From Ktedonospora formicarum (GTDB taxonomy: Bacteria; Chloroflexota; Ktedonobacteria; Ktedonobacterales; Ktedonobacteraceae), in contig NZ_BNJF01000002.1 of the NCBI RefSeq assembly GCF_016587355.1, forward strand, positions 1,550,001 to 1,614,000: a stretch of 64,000 bases of DNA, given 5' to 3'. Positions 18,217 to 26,920 of the stretch are shown here, piece after piece. The notes below the pieces were generated by a model, which did not search any database, was not told the DNA's origin, and worked only from the letters and a program-made list of their open reading frames with translations. Position 1 is the first letter of the stretch, and each line of letters begins with the position of its first letter. The translations under genes were made by a program, and so were the position numbers.

Positions 18217-20466
18217 TTAGGTTAACGTAACGTCATCTACATCTACATTTCCGGTTCCATACCAACCGTGGACATAGATAGTGAGGCTCGTCTGAGAGGC
18301 ACTAGTCGTAATGGTAAGGCTAAGTTTGGAATAACTGGTACTAGATGTCCAGGTAGAGTTCCCATTTGTGATGCCAAGGTAAGCATATGAGCCATTGACA
18401 TACGCAGTTAGCGTGTAGGTATGGTTGGCCTGTACCGTAATCGTTTGATCGCATTCCCCAGTTGAACTGTTGCTCGTCGTGAGCTGTAAGGCGTGCGAGC
18501 CGCTATGTGTTGGCGAAGAGATCACGGTATCTCCGCTAGCGCAGGTCCAGCCGCTCAAATTGCCCGTCTCAAAGCCACCATTGGTGACCAGATTGCCAGG
18601 AGGTGGTGTAGGCGTCGGTGTGCTGATCTGAGTAGGCGTCGGCGTCGGCGTGCTGGTCTGGGTAGGCATAGGTGTTGGAGTAGGCGTGTTTGGCGGTGTG
18701 GGTGTAGGGGTTGGTGTGCCGCCGCCTCCTGGGCCACCAGCGAGGTTTGAAGTGATGGTTGTGAGTAAGGTGGCTTGAGCACTATCATCCTCAAGCGAGA
18801 ACATCATAGCTCCCGCCAGGCCACTACTCTTGATATAGGTGGTTTTCGCATTGATGGATTGCGTGGACTCGCCAGTGAAGAAGTTGGTGCCATTGTAAAT
18901 CCATGCCGCTTGCGTGGTGGAATCGAAGAAATTGTAGCTTGCATTGCCAATCAGACCTGCCGCGAGCAGTTCTTTGTAATCGGCAAGACCGGCTGTCTGA
19001 CTGGTCGAGTACGCTGGGGTTGGTCCGGTAGCTGGTTGGTAGAGACCATGATTACTGCCAGCCGAGACGCCAGTCCAGCCGCGATAGTAGAAAGGAAAAC
19101 CCATCGTTATCTTACTGGCGGGGAAGCCTCCCGTGATACCGTAATCCGACAGGCCAGTGGTCCAGGCTTTGATAGACGTATCAATGTTGTACTTCTTGCT
19201 GCCGGGAGGGATGGCCTGCGAAGGATCGCTGGGTGAATCATACAGAGGGTCCTGGAAATTCGTTGGGCCGGTGGCATCCCAGGCACCATGCATGTCATAG
19301 GTCATGATATTGGCATAGTCGAGATAGTTGCTTATCTGATTTGTCTGGATCTGAGCGATCTTATCCTGACCCGAGGGGAGTGCCGCCGTAAGCTGGAAGT
19401 GCTTGCCAACGCTTGCGCCATAGCTGTCCAGTTCATTGCGGAACTCTTGCAGTAAGAGCGTGAAGTTCGCCTTATCCTGCGTGCCATAATGATTGCCTGT
19501 ATGCCCGAGCACGCCCGGATACTCCCAGTCAATGTCGAAGCCGTCGAAGAGCCCTGCGATAGCTCCAGTACCGCCGGAGCTATCCCCACCGATGTTCTGT
19601 GGTAGATTGCCCTTGACGAACATGGACAGACAGGAGCTGACAAACTTTTGACGCGAGGCAGCGGTCGCTGCGACATCAGAGAAGTATTTTGAATAGGTCC
19701 AACCACCGAGAGAAACTATGATCTTCAGGTTCGGATATTTGATCTTCAATTGCCGTAGCTGATTAAAGTTTCCCTTGATAGGCTGGCTCCATGAGTCGCT
19801 TGTGCCATCGACAGAATTACCAGCATTATAGCTATCCTGATAATCGGCATAGGCGTCTCCGGCTCCGTCGCCTGCGTTGGGATTGCTCTCGTTGGTTGAG
19901 TCGGAGGCCTTGATAGCCTCAAAGCACGTCAGATTGGTGGGGTCAATGTTCTCGAAGGCGTAGAGGATCGTCGTGAGTTTCGAGGCTGCTCCCGACTTAT
20001 CCACACTCGACGGATAGTAGGCGTTTCCATATATGCTCCACTGGTCGAAGTAAGCCATTTTCTGATACGTAGAGCTGCCAACGGCCTGCGTCAAAGCGGA
20101 AACAGTTGAGCTTTGCGTCGATGTATTGCCATCCTTGTCGTAGGCCTGGACCGAGAATGTGTAGCTTGTCGATGGCAGCAGTGAGCTTACGGTCACAGAG
20201 GTTCCCATAGAGGTCGCGACAATGTTCGAGCCATTATACACGTAGTAAGCAGGAACATCGCCAGTACCCGAGTTATCCGTCGAAGCTGACCAGGAAAGCG
20301 TGATTGATTGAGGGCCGGTGGCGGTAACATGCACGTTTGTAGGGGTCGTAATGTTGGTGGCGAGGGATGCTCCTCGCGCGCTCGGTGCCCCTTGAAGCAC
20401 TACAACGATTGACAGCAAAAGCAGGCTAAACGCCGCTCCCAGTTGCAACACCATTTTTCTTGACAT
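18217..20466 (-). CDS. secreted multidomain GH18 chitinase (FN3 - GH18 - linker - CBM)
   Basis: Started at the ATG at 20466, which has a perfect AAGGAG six bases upstream; 749 residues. A signal peptide (AAFSLLLLSIVVVLQGAPSA) is followed by a fibronectin type III domain (~40-120, TPTNVHVTATGPQSITLSWS). The GH18 catalytic domain runs from about 135 to 575 with SLGGWTYSKYF and the active-site strand DGFDIDWEYPG (Glu ~315), then YDMHGAWD. A Pro/Thr-rich linker (TPTPTPTPPNTPTPTP) leads to a C-terminal jelly-roll carbohydrate-binding domain (NLVTNGGFETGNLSGW...). It is a typical extracellular endochitinase of subfamily A. It shares its neighbourhood with the smaller chitinase but has its own strong start signal and an upstream palindrome. 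Confidence 0.92.
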   Translation of the reverse strand: MSRKMVLQLGAAFSLLLLSIVVVLQGAPSARGASLATNITTPTNVHVTATGPQSITLSWSASTDNSGTGDVPAYYVYNGSNIVATSMGTSVTVSSLLPSTSYTFSVQAYDKDGNTSTQSSTVSALTQAVGSSTYQKMAYFDQWSIYGNAYYPSSVDKSGAASKLTTILYAFENIDPTNLTCFEAIKASDSTNESNPNAGDGAGDAYADYQDSYNAGNSVDGTSDSWSQPIKGNFNQLRQLKIKYPNLKIIVSLGGWTYSKYFSDVAATAASRQKFVSSCLSMFVKGNLPQNIGGDSSGGTGAIAGLFDGFDIDWEYPGVLGHTGNHYGTQDKANFTLLLQEFRNELDSYGASVGKHFQLTAALPSGQDKIAQIQTNQISNYLDYANIMTYDMHGAWDATGPTNFQDPLYDSPSDPSQAIPPGSKKYNIDTSIKAWTTGLSDYGITGGFPASKITMGFPFYYRGWTGVSAGSNHGLYQPATGPTPAYSTSQTAGLADYKELLAAGLIGNASYNFFDSTTQAAWIYNGTNFFTGESTQSINAKTTYIKSSGLAGAMMFSLEDDSAQATLLTTITSNLAGGPGGGGTPTPTPTPPNTPTPTPMPTQTSTPTPTPTQISTPTPTPPPGNLVTNGGFETGNLSGWTCASGDTVISSPTHSGSHALQLTTSNSSTGECDQTITVQANHTYTLTAYVNGSYAYLGITNGNSTWTSSTSYSKLSLTITTSASQTSLTIYVHGWYGTGNVDVDDVTLT

Positions 20467-20644
20467 GCGTAACTCCTTGCATGAACTTCGAGCCGACATA
20501 ATGTCAGCCGTGTGCTGCCTGTCTCGATCTCATATGTGCCTGAGAGAAGTACACCATGAGGGATGAGGCTTGGGTAGGATCCGATCCAGTTGTGCCCTCG
20601 CCATGTAAGCGTTATTCCATGTTCCCACAATGAAGGTTCCATGC

Positions 20645-20677
20645 CCCGGTCAAACGTAACTTGTACGTTTGACCGGG
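20645..20677. promoter_or_regulatory. 14-bp perfect palindrome upstream of the large chitinase
   Basis: CCCGGTCAAACGTA (20645-20658) and its exact complement (20664-20677) flank five bases. It is about 180 bases upstream of the chitinase start on the minus strand. A dyad of this size suits a repressor of the GntR, LacI or TetR type; which protein binds is unknown. Confidence 0.5.
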
Positions 20678-21280
20678 ACACTAGTTGACCAGCGACTATG
20701 TCTGAAGAGACGCAATCCCTGCTCCTCTCTACCACATAGGCGCATGCAACGCGAAACTGGATCAGAAGCTCGGTAACAAAACAACCAAGCCTTATACCTC
20801 AACTCCTCTACTTTCTATGTTAGTGTAACGTATTACCACAAAGCATGTCAAGATGTCTATACCAGCTACGCGAAATGAACATCACGATTGCTGAACGTTT
20901 GACGAATCAGCCTGAGCATACCAGGAATGTATGTATTGCGTGTGGGATAAAAAAACATTAGTAAGTTTGTATAACTCAGTTGTGTGATGTGCCTCTATAC
21001 TTGGCTTGCACTACGAAACCTCATAAAGTTCTCAGGCTCCCGTAAACGGAAGAATATTCCATAGGAGCCAGAGGACGAAGAAGATCAGAGCAAGACCGCA
21101 AATGAGATGAACGAGGTGCAAGAAAACTGGCGTCACAATTTGTTAACCCCTCGCCAACGTAGTAGATAAGGAAACGGCAGAACGGGCAGTAGCGTTGGGC
21201 TTTGCGGCGGTCGTAGATTGATGAAATCATTGGTGATATGAATGGAGGGCCATCGTGGAGGCTATCGCAACCAAGATTAG
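20678..21280. other. intergenic, no firm gene
   Basis: A minus-strand frame at 21021-21230 begins with RRKAQRYCPFCRFLIYYVGE, which contains one CxxC pair, but it has no recognisable relative and no good ribosome site, so I do not call it. The rest is AT-rich sequence likely serving the chitinase promoter. Confidence 0.35.
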
Positions 21281-21631
21281 CTACTCGTCTACTTTGTATT
21301 TTGCTGCTGCTTCCATAACGTAACTTACAAACCTGAGTACTTCCGCGAACTTTTCTGGAATAGCTGATTGGTGTATGGGAATTTCAGTATCTTGCCGTTC
21401 TTGCCAACAAAAGTCGATCAGGGACTTCCAATGCGGATCTAAAATTTGTTTAGCCCACTCGGCTCCTTCTAACTTGGAGCTAATGCGACCTTCGTGAAGA
21501 TCTTGCAGCATTCGCGCATAATTCAAAACCAAGTAAGCCTGGAAGAAACGATTTCTATAGGGATTTGGGTCTGCCGATACAAATAGGCAAAGAGGGAGGA
21601 CGATATTAGGAAAAATGTGTCGTTCTGGGAT
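21281..21631 (-). pseudogene. aminoglycoside adenylyltransferase C-terminal remnant (uncertain)
   Basis: Without any start codon the frame reads PNPYRNRFFQAYLVLNYARM, then LQDLHEGRISSKLEGAEWAK, then ILDPHWKSLIDFCWQERQDT. The order VLNYARxLxxLxEGxxxSKxEGAEWAxxxL..HWxxLI resembles the helical C-terminal domain of ANT(3'')/DUF4111-type aminoglycoside adenylyltransferases. The N-terminal nucleotidyltransferase half (GSxxxG) is missing upstream, where a TGA occurs. A resistance function is therefore not supported for this copy. Confidence 0.45.
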
Positions 21632-21947
21632 TCATCAACAACCTTCTAGCGCCTGACCAGAGAGTATCAGCGATGGAAGAATTTCTCAAAGAAAAAAGCA
21701 CCTGTCCTGTCTTGGAATTAGCACTTCCTACATAATGTTGATGCAGCACCTGGTTCTGCTGGTTCCGCCCCTCTAGGGACATTTTCTTATGTCTCTGCTT
21801 GACAAAAAAAAGTCCTAGCGGACCAAGAGCTGGCACAAGCAAAGCTCCGAGAAGCGCGGCATTCCCGTCGTACAGAGGGATAAGACAACCAACTAGAGCT
21901 CCAATAAGAAATCCCAACAAGATAATTGCAGCTTCAATGTATTTCAT
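21606..21947 (-). CDS. small membrane protein, unknown function
   Basis: 113 residues from the ATG at 21947 (CTGGAGGCAT just upstream). The N-terminus has two adjacent membrane helices, AAIILLGFLIGALVGCLIPL and ALLGALLVPALGPLGLFFV, followed by a basic KQRHKKM and a polar tail without recognisable motif. It overlaps the end of the adenylyltransferase-like remnant. The family is not recognised; it may be a genuine small membrane protein or decayed. Confidence 0.4.
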   Translation of the reverse strand: MKYIEAAIILLGFLIGALVGCLIPLYDGNAALLGALLVPALGPLGLFFVKQRHKKMSLEGRNQQNQVLHQHYVGSANSKTGQVLFSLRNSSIADTLWSGARRLLMNPRTTHFS

Positions 21948-22014
21948 ATGCCTCCAGTGTCTCATTGTGATAAAACATTCTCTCATGTTCCAGTTCTCAT
22001 CACATTCCCTGGTA

Positions 22015-22061
22015 AGCGACTGTTCTGCTTCATCCCCAAAGGATGAAGCAGAACAGTCGCT
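22015..22061. terminator. 21-bp perfect hairpin
   Basis: The arms at 22015-22035 (AGCGACTGTTCTGC...) and 22041-22061 are exact complements with a 5-base CCAAA loop. It lies between the membrane-protein gene and an IS6 remnant. The lack of a T run and the long perfect stem may point to an element end or a retained recombination structure as well as to a terminator. Confidence 0.5.
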
Positions 22062-22189
22062 ACTTGCTGGCGGCTCCTTTTATGATGAAATCACCAGCTA
22101 AATACCCAGGACATTCCCATCAGCACGATTGACGACTGGCTTGCATTGGGGAAGAATAAGGAGATTCCCATCGTCTCGCGAATGGCACG

Positions 22190-22358
22190 TGGAATAGGAG
22201 TCATATCCATCGGTCGTTACCCGTTCCGAGACGTGATCAACCGTTGCTACAGCCTGGCTGAAGAACTGCTTTGCCGCTTCCGTATTCCGCTTCTCGCTCA
22301 GACGTGAATCGACTAGATTGCCATCGCGGTCAATCGCACAATAGAAAGTAGCGCCTGC
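22190..22358 (-). pseudogene. IS6-family transposase remnant (DDE core piece)
   Basis: The frame contains FYCAIDRDGNLVDSRLSEKR and AAKQFFSQAVATVDHVSERV followed by TTDGYDSYS. This matches the central part of IS6-like transposases (AIDRDGNLVD...LSxxRdxxAAKxFFxxA, then VTTDGhdSY). It begins and ends abruptly next to the proline dehydrogenase gene. Confidence 0.7.
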
Positions 22359-22462
22359 CCTTTCCCCACTTAGCCTCTTTAAAACAGTCAATGTCTTTGC
22401 TCGCGCAATTATTCTTACTTCATCGCTTGGTTTGGAAACTCTCAGATTATGGCTCAGCCCAC

Positions 22463-23635
22463 CTAGATGTAGTTGCTCACAAGCTGTTCTGTTCTGGAAG
22501 GCTGGACACAATCAGCGAGCGCCTGATAGATATTGGGAGGATATTCTGCCAGCCGATGACAGAGATACAAATACCATTCCGTCCCATACGTCAAGTACAG
22601 GCGAGTTTGGTATCCCGCCTGCTGCATCTGCCTCAACAGATCCGGACGAATGCCGTAGAGCATCTCCACCTCAACATGAGGAGCCGCCAGAAGTTGTCGC
22701 CGCTCGATCTCCTGCAAAAGATGCTGATCGTGGGTGGCAATGGAGAGCGGATGACGGGCCTCGACGAGCAACTGGACGAACGAGAGAAAGCGCTCGTCTA
22801 GCTCTTCAGAGCGGTTCATGGCACGCTCATCAGGTTCTTGATACACTCCTTTAACCAGGCGTATTTTTCCAGGCAGGTGCATCAATGCCTCAAGGTCTTG
22901 CTGCATTTGATAGAGATGCACTCGTAGCGTAATGCCCACATGTGGATGTCGCGCAGCTATCTGGGTGTAGACAGCAAGGATAGCGGGAAGTTTATCTGAT
23001 TCTTCCATACTCACCATTAAGGAGAGGTCGCGCGCTCTGGTCTTTTCAGCCAGATAATGGAGATGGTCCAGGGCCAATTCTTGGCTCACGGAAAGACCTA
23101 TATGGGAAAGATCGAGCGAAATCGTTGTGCCTTTGGGAAGTGAAGCTGTTTCTATTGCTTCACTTAATGCGACAAATTCGTCCACTGCTGCTTGACAAGC
23201 CTGCTTCGTTGCCGTATTTTCTCCAATGTATTCTAAAGACACACCATAGCCCTGTGCCGCCACAAATTTAGCCGTGTCAACTCCATCCTGCCGTGTTTCG
23301 CCCGTGACAAATCGTCGGGCAGCAGACCAGAGGATGGAATAGACCGTGGGCATCTGCTGGAGGGAAGATTTGAGGGGAATATTGCGCGCGATAGATTTCA
23401 AGGCAAAAGATGCATCCAATTCTTCAGGAGATTGCAAAATATTCGATCCTTTCTTTGAGTCGGGAAAATCCTGTATGCGTCCACTTGATGAGTTTAGCCA
23501 TCGGTCGATTGCAGCATACAATAGGGGCCAGAGGGCATCTCGTAAGCCGCGAAGTTCGGTAAAATTGCCGCATTCGCGATTGAGCGTCACAAGGACGAGA
23601 GTCTCGGGCCTATTGCCCCTTGATTGGCTTCGCAA
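22463..23635 (-). CDS. proline dehydrogenase
   Basis: FAD enzyme that oxidises L-proline to pyrroline-5-carboxylate at the membrane. Core signatures: ARRFVTGETRQDG, then GVSLEYIGENTATKQACQAA, GKIRLVKGVYQEPDERA, and the C-terminal EMLYGIRPDLLRQMQQAGYQ with TRLYLTYGTEWYLYLCHRLA; these are the FAD- and proline-binding barrel strands. The frame opens at a TTG (23635) giving 390 residues, longer than the ~300 usual. The first ~60-90 residues do not look like the family, so the true start may lie inside, for example among non-ATG codons. It is read with the B3/B4 protein and opposite the Lrp regulator. Confidence 0.85.
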   Translation of the reverse strand: MRSQSRGNRPETLVLVTLNRECGNFTELRGLRDALWPLLYAAIDRWLNSSSGRIQDFPDSKKGSNILQSPEELDASFALKSIARNIPLKSSLQQMPTVYSILWSAARRFVTGETRQDGVDTAKFVAAQGYGVSLEYIGENTATKQACQAAVDEFVALSEAIETASLPKGTTISLDLSHIGLSVSQELALDHLHYLAEKTRARDLSLMVSMEESDKLPAILAVYTQIAARHPHVGITLRVHLYQMQQDLEALMHLPGKIRLVKGVYQEPDERAMNRSEELDERFLSFVQLLVEARHPLSIATHDQHLLQEIERRQLLAAPHVEVEMLYGIRPDLLRQMQQAGYQTRLYLTYGTEWYLYLCHRLAEYPPNIYQALADCVQPSRTEQLVSNYI

Positions 23636-23661
23636 GCGGCTTCAACCAGAGTAACTGGTTG

Positions 23662-24366
23662 TTACCAAACTGCTGTGGGAGCGTCTTCGTCGAGAATAAA
23701 TGTAAGCGCAGGCACGTCAAAATAGCCCTGGAGACCTGTTCGCAGTTCCCTTTGGACCGTTTCCGCAACCTCTTCCCCGATGTCCCCTGGTATCTCAGCA
23801 ATCAGGAGCGCGGAGGATGTTGCGTTCGTCAGCAACGCGGTAGACGCTTGACGCCACATCAGATGACGGGTGAGAACGGTTTGTCCGCTGGCGTAAGCGA
23901 CTTCTCCTGGGGAGAGCGATTGAGAAAGATCATCATCGAGCGCTTGAAACTGATCCCCCTCACGGGTCAGCCGTGCGAGCACAGGAGCATGTAGGACATC
24001 CAGATCAAAACCACCGACAGGAACGACATATTGCAGCGAGACCGTGTGATAAAAGTCGACGAGCGCGTTAATGTGGAATGGTGTGTCTTCTTTGAGAACT
24101 CTGCGCAGAAGCGCTTCAATGGCACTGGGAAACCTCTTGTTGGAAACGCCCATCGCCCGAAACTGTTCGCGAAAGGCTTGCACATGTGGATGTGATTGTG
24201 CATTGCCATAGAGATGTGCCTCGCTCGCAGCGCGTTTCCAGATGGTGTGCCACCGAGTCGTCAGCTCGGGTCGAACCCGTTGATTGTCGATCCTCTGTGC
24301 AACGGCTACGACAACACGCATCCTGGGAAAACGCTCAAATATCGCAGGCTCGATGTGGAAATACAT
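23662..24366 (-). CDS. B3/B4 (tRNA-editing-like) domain protein
   Basis: 234 residues from the ATG at 24366. Domain pattern as in the B3/B4 module of phenylalanyl-tRNA synthetase beta subunits, which as free-standing proteins often carry editing or unknown roles: FRAMGVSNKRFPSAIEALLR, then VDFYHTVSLQYVVPVGGFDL, GEVAYASGQTVLTRHLMWRQ and the closing segment SSALLIAEIPGD. It lies 26 bases upstream of the proline dehydrogenase frame, so the two are likely one transcript divergent from the Lrp gene. The pairing suggests a role in amino-acid catabolism or handling of a mischarged tRNA, but that is inference. Confidence 0.75.
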   Translation of the reverse strand: MYFHIEPAIFERFPRMRVVVAVAQRIDNQRVRPELTTRWHTIWKRAASEAHLYGNAQSHPHVQAFREQFRAMGVSNKRFPSAIEALLRRVLKEDTPFHINALVDFYHTVSLQYVVPVGGFDLDVLHAPVLARLTREGDQFQALDDDLSQSLSPGEVAYASGQTVLTRHLMWRQASTALLTNATSSALLIAEIPGDIGEEVAETVQRELRTGLQGYFDVPALTFILDEDAPTAVW

Positions 24367-24492
24367 ACCAGATCCCTCTTTTCTCATCAGATGATTGGAG
24401 TATAATCATACGAGAATGGACCGGCACTTGTACAGACGAAATAAACGGTGATATGCTATGAGCACTTTGCAAAGAGAAAGGGAAAAGGGTTT

Positions 24493-24987
24493 ATGGCTTT
24501 CCACGATGATGGACTCCTCGATGAAATTGGATGGAACATTTTGCGAGAATTGCAACAGGAGGCGCGTCTCTCTTTCCATGAGTTAGGAAGACGTGTGGGG
24601 CTCTCAGCTCCTGCGGTGGCTGAGCGGGTGCGAAAGATGGAAGATGCCGGAATCATTCTTGGCTATGGGGCAAAGGTCAACCCACAAAAAGTTGGGCTAC
24701 CGATCACTGCCGTCATTCGCATAACGACTTTGAAGATGCCATTGCCACAAGGGACTGATCTCGTCAGCGCTTTTCCTGAACTGCTTGAGTGCCATCGCGT
24801 GACGGGTACGGATAGTTATCACCTCAAAGTGATTGTCTCATCGGTCTCCCATCTAGAGCAGGTGGTGAATCGGCTCGTTCCCTACGGCGAACCTGCTACG
24901 TCCATTGTGCTCTCTTCTCTGATATCAGGAGAGAGTGTCAAGCAGGAAGCATGGTGGAATGGGAAAGAACCAACTGCGCAGACATAA
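24493..24987 (+). CDS. Lrp/AsnC-family transcriptional regulator
   Basis: 164 residues from the ATG at 24493 (AAGGG eight bases before; a longer frame to 24448 exists). The N-terminal HTH is WNILRELQQEARLSFHELGR and GLSAPAVAERVRKMEDAGII; then the RAM effector domain with VIRITTLKMPLP, a GTDSYHLKVIVSS strand and a C-terminal SLISGESVKQ. Such regulators bind amino acids such as proline. It is divergent from the B3/B4-proline dehydrogenase pair with about 130 bases between starts, which makes it the probable proline-responsive regulator of that operon. Confidence 0.85.
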   Translation: MAFHDDGLLDEIGWNILRELQQEARLSFHELGRRVGLSAPAVAERVRKMEDAGIILGYGAKVNPQKVGLPITAVIRITTLKMPLPQGTDLVSAFPELLECHRVTGTDSYHLKVIVSSVSHLEQVVNRLVPYGEPATSIVLSSLISGESVKQEAWWNGKEPTAQT

Positions 24988-25005
24988 TTTCTTCCCAGCT
25001 TATTT

Positions 25006-25134
25006 GAGTTTGAGACCCACAAGAGCCGAGAGCATAAGCAGCATCGTTCCTTGATTGGCTTTAAAGTTGCTGAGACTGATTGTTTTGCAGATGGTAGACG
25101 TTTCCTCTCACCAATTGGGAGGCTTTTGCAAAAA
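25006..25134. repeat. dispersed ~130-bp repeat, copy 1 (after the Lrp gene)
   Basis: Begins GAGTTTGAGACCCACAAGAG and ends near CAATTGGGAGGCTTTTGCAA. It aligns without large gaps to 30771-30900 (GAGTGTGAGACCAACAAGAA ... CATTGGGAGGAGTTTGCGAA), with shared blocks CTTGAT-GGCTTT, CAGATGGTAGAC and TTGGGAGG. Both copies start a few tens of bases after a regulator gene's stop codon. The complementary strand shows a shared short peptide frame (GERKRLPSA / GERKSLPSA), so it may be a decayed gene or an untranslated repeat. Confidence 0.6.
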
Positions 25135-25282
25135 TGCATATCCTTTTTTATCACCCACGCTCAATTACCCACCTAGATGAGCCTGTCTCACCCAGATCTT
25201 CTCTATACTCTTCTTATGAAAAGAAAGAAATGGAACAGAGAACACACGCGAGATGCATTGCCACACCTAGGCGAAAGGGCAC

Positions 25283-25612
25283 ATGGACCCGTCCTGGCAA
25301 GAATGGCTGGGAGGATTAACCATTCTCCACGATGTCATGGGAACGACCCGGCTCACTGGCACGCTCCTCGATCAGGCGGCGCTGCATGGAGTGCTGGGAA
25401 CGCTGTGCCGTTTGAAGCTGAGTCTTCTTTCCCTGGAAACGGATGAAACACCCCAGGCTGAGGAACCACCCTTTTCTTCGCTTGACGTTATCCATTTTGA
25501 GGAAAAGAAACAGGCACGAAAGCCTCCCGAGAGAAGAAAGAAGCTGAACAAAGCCCTATCTTGTCACTTTTACCAGGAAGGTCACACAAGAACGGAGATT
25601 CGGTTTGTTTAG
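25283..25612 (+). CDS. small uncharacterised protein of the HLD-SWQEW / DQAALHGVL family
   Basis: 109 residues from an internal ATG. The conserved part is HMDPSWQEWLGGLTILHDVM, GTTRLTGTLLDQAALHGVLG, TLCRLKLSLLSLETDE, followed by a charged, Lys-rich tail (EEKKQARKPPERRKK) that looks extra. The segment just before (AKGH) matches the family but a TAG precedes it, so the natural start may be lost or lie in a variant. It is the intact relative of the interrupted copy at 4180-4491. Function unknown; I recall similar small proteins near Chloroflexota regulators. Confidence 0.5.
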   Translation: MDPSWQEWLGGLTILHDVMGTTRLTGTLLDQAALHGVLGTLCRLKLSLLSLETDETPQAEEPPFSSLDVIHFEEKKQARKPPERRKKLNKALSCHFYQEGHTRTEIRFV

Positions 25613-25638
25613 CAAAGTATCATTATTAAAATACTACC

Positions 25639-25667
25639 TTGACAATCATAGTAATGTGATGTATACT
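25639..25667 (+). promoter_or_regulatory. consensus sigma70-type promoter of the PadR-ABC operon
   Basis: TTGACA (25639-25644) and TATACT (25662-25667) are separated by exactly 17 bases. The ATG of the PadR gene at 25687 is 20 bases beyond the -10 box, with GAGGTGATGAT as ribosome site. The leader is thus very short, and the PadR protein may bind over this promoter. Confidence 0.75.
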
Positions 25668-25686
25668 CCAAACATGAGGTGATGAT

Positions 25687-26016
25687 ATGAGTGAAAACAA
25701 ACTGACGTCCGACCTGCTACGCGGACATACCGATACGATGATTTTACGCCTCTTATCGGAAGCTGATCGCTACGGCTACGAGATTGTCAAACTGATTGCT
25801 GAGCGCTCGGGTGGCGAATATGAACTCAAGGAAGCCACGATGTACTCCAGCGTCCGGCGCCTTGAGAGCGACGGGGATATCGAATGGTACTGGGGTGATG
25901 AATCTCAGGGCGGGAGAAGAAAATACTTCCGGATTACCGACAAAGGGAAAGCGACCTACGATCGCAACAAACACAACTGGGAGTACGCCAAGCGCGTGCT
26001 AGAGAACTTATTGTAG
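25687..26016 (+). CDS. PadR-family transcriptional regulator
   Basis: 109 residues. Winged helix typical of PadR subfamily 2: LRGHTDTMILRLLSEADRYG, YEIVKLIAERSGGEYELKEA, TMYSSVRRLESDGDIEWYWG and the wing QGGRRKYFRITDKGKATYDR. PadR repressors respond to drugs or lipids and usually control the adjacent exporter. It is first in an operon with the pentapeptide protein (34-base gap) and a DrrAB-type transporter, so it likely represses that operon from the promoter just upstream. Confidence 0.9.
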   Translation: MSENKLTSDLLRGHTDTMILRLLSEADRYGYEIVKLIAERSGGEYELKEATMYSSVRRLESDGDIEWYWGDESQGGRRKYFRITDKGKATYDRNKHNWEYAKRVLENLL

Positions 26017-26049
26017 CTGAAGAACTTCTTGTAAAGGAAAGATATTAAT

Positions 26050-26913
26050 ATGAACGATAAATTGACCAACTATGTCAACGGCGTCTTTGCTCCCTACGAT
26101 GAGGTCAAAAGCACGACCGAATTAAAGGCGGATCTGCTCTCCGATTTGCAGGAGCGCTTCCGTGAGCTCAAAGCCGAGGGCAAGGATGATGAGACCGCTT
26201 TTGCCATGACCGTTGAGAGCATCGGTGACATTGAGCAAACTGTTCAGGAGGTCGCCAACCTCTCCCACTCGCTGGAGCGGCGGGTGGCTATCAACTTGGG
26301 TGGGAGCAATCTGCCACAGAGCGACTTCGCGGGTGTGATCGCGCAGAAAGGTAATTTTAAAGGGAGCATGTTGCGCGGCTCTGACTTTACGGGCGCAGAC
26401 TTGACCGGAAGCTCGTTTTCCGGCAGTGATGTCCGTGAGGCCAATTTCACGCGCGCAAATTTGACCGATTGTAGCTTCTCTGCCCTTGACCTGACGGATG
26501 CTAACTTCCGTGAAGCCATTTTGGTGCGCACCAACTTCAGAGCGGCAGGGCTGGACGGTGCAAAATTCATCGGCGTCAAGCTCACGGATGTCAACTTTAC
26601 GACGACCGACCTGAGAAAAATCATCTTTGAAGGCTGCACCTTTCTGGGCGTAGACTTCCACTACTCCGATCTACGCGGACAGCGACTGGATGGGCAGACC
26701 TTTATTGGCGTCCAGTTTGATCTGCCGTCACTCAGGGATGTGTCGTTTCAGGGTGCGACTCTTAGAAATGTGTCTTTCCGCGCGGTGGGGATCTGGTCTC
26801 AGAACCGTGCCATACGATCCCTTCACTTAGATGGCGCGATGATGGATAAGTTAACGTACTTTGCGCTCAAAGGCATAGGGGCTGATGTCTCGAAGGTAAC
26901 TGTTCTCTCATAA
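26050..26913 (+). CDS. permease-prefix plus pentapeptide-repeat protein
   Basis: 287 residues. Residues ~1-75 (TNYVNGVFAPYDEVKSTTEL, AMTVESIGDIEQTVQEVANL) are the helical prefix domain found at the N-terminus of ABC permeases and PadR-linked proteins. From ~85 to 245 come A(D/N)LxG-type repeats: GSDFTGADLTGSSFSGSDVR, EANFTRANLTDCSF, LTDANFREAILVRTNF, each step five residues as in right-handed beta-helices. Such quadrilateral proteins mimic DNA or act as scaffolds. It lies 7 bases before the ABC ATPase gene; a partner or regulator of the transporter is likely. Confidence 0.8.
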   Translation: MNDKLTNYVNGVFAPYDEVKSTTELKADLLSDLQERFRELKAEGKDDETAFAMTVESIGDIEQTVQEVANLSHSLERRVAINLGGSNLPQSDFAGVIAQKGNFKGSMLRGSDFTGADLTGSSFSGSDVREANFTRANLTDCSFSALDLTDANFREAILVRTNFRAAGLDGAKFIGVKLTDVNFTTTDLRKIIFEGCTFLGVDFHYSDLRGQRLDGQTFIGVQFDLPSLRDVSFQGATLRNVSFRAVGIWSQNRAIRSLHLDGAMMDKLTYFALKGIGADVSKVTVLS

Positions 26914-26920
26914 GGAAGAA

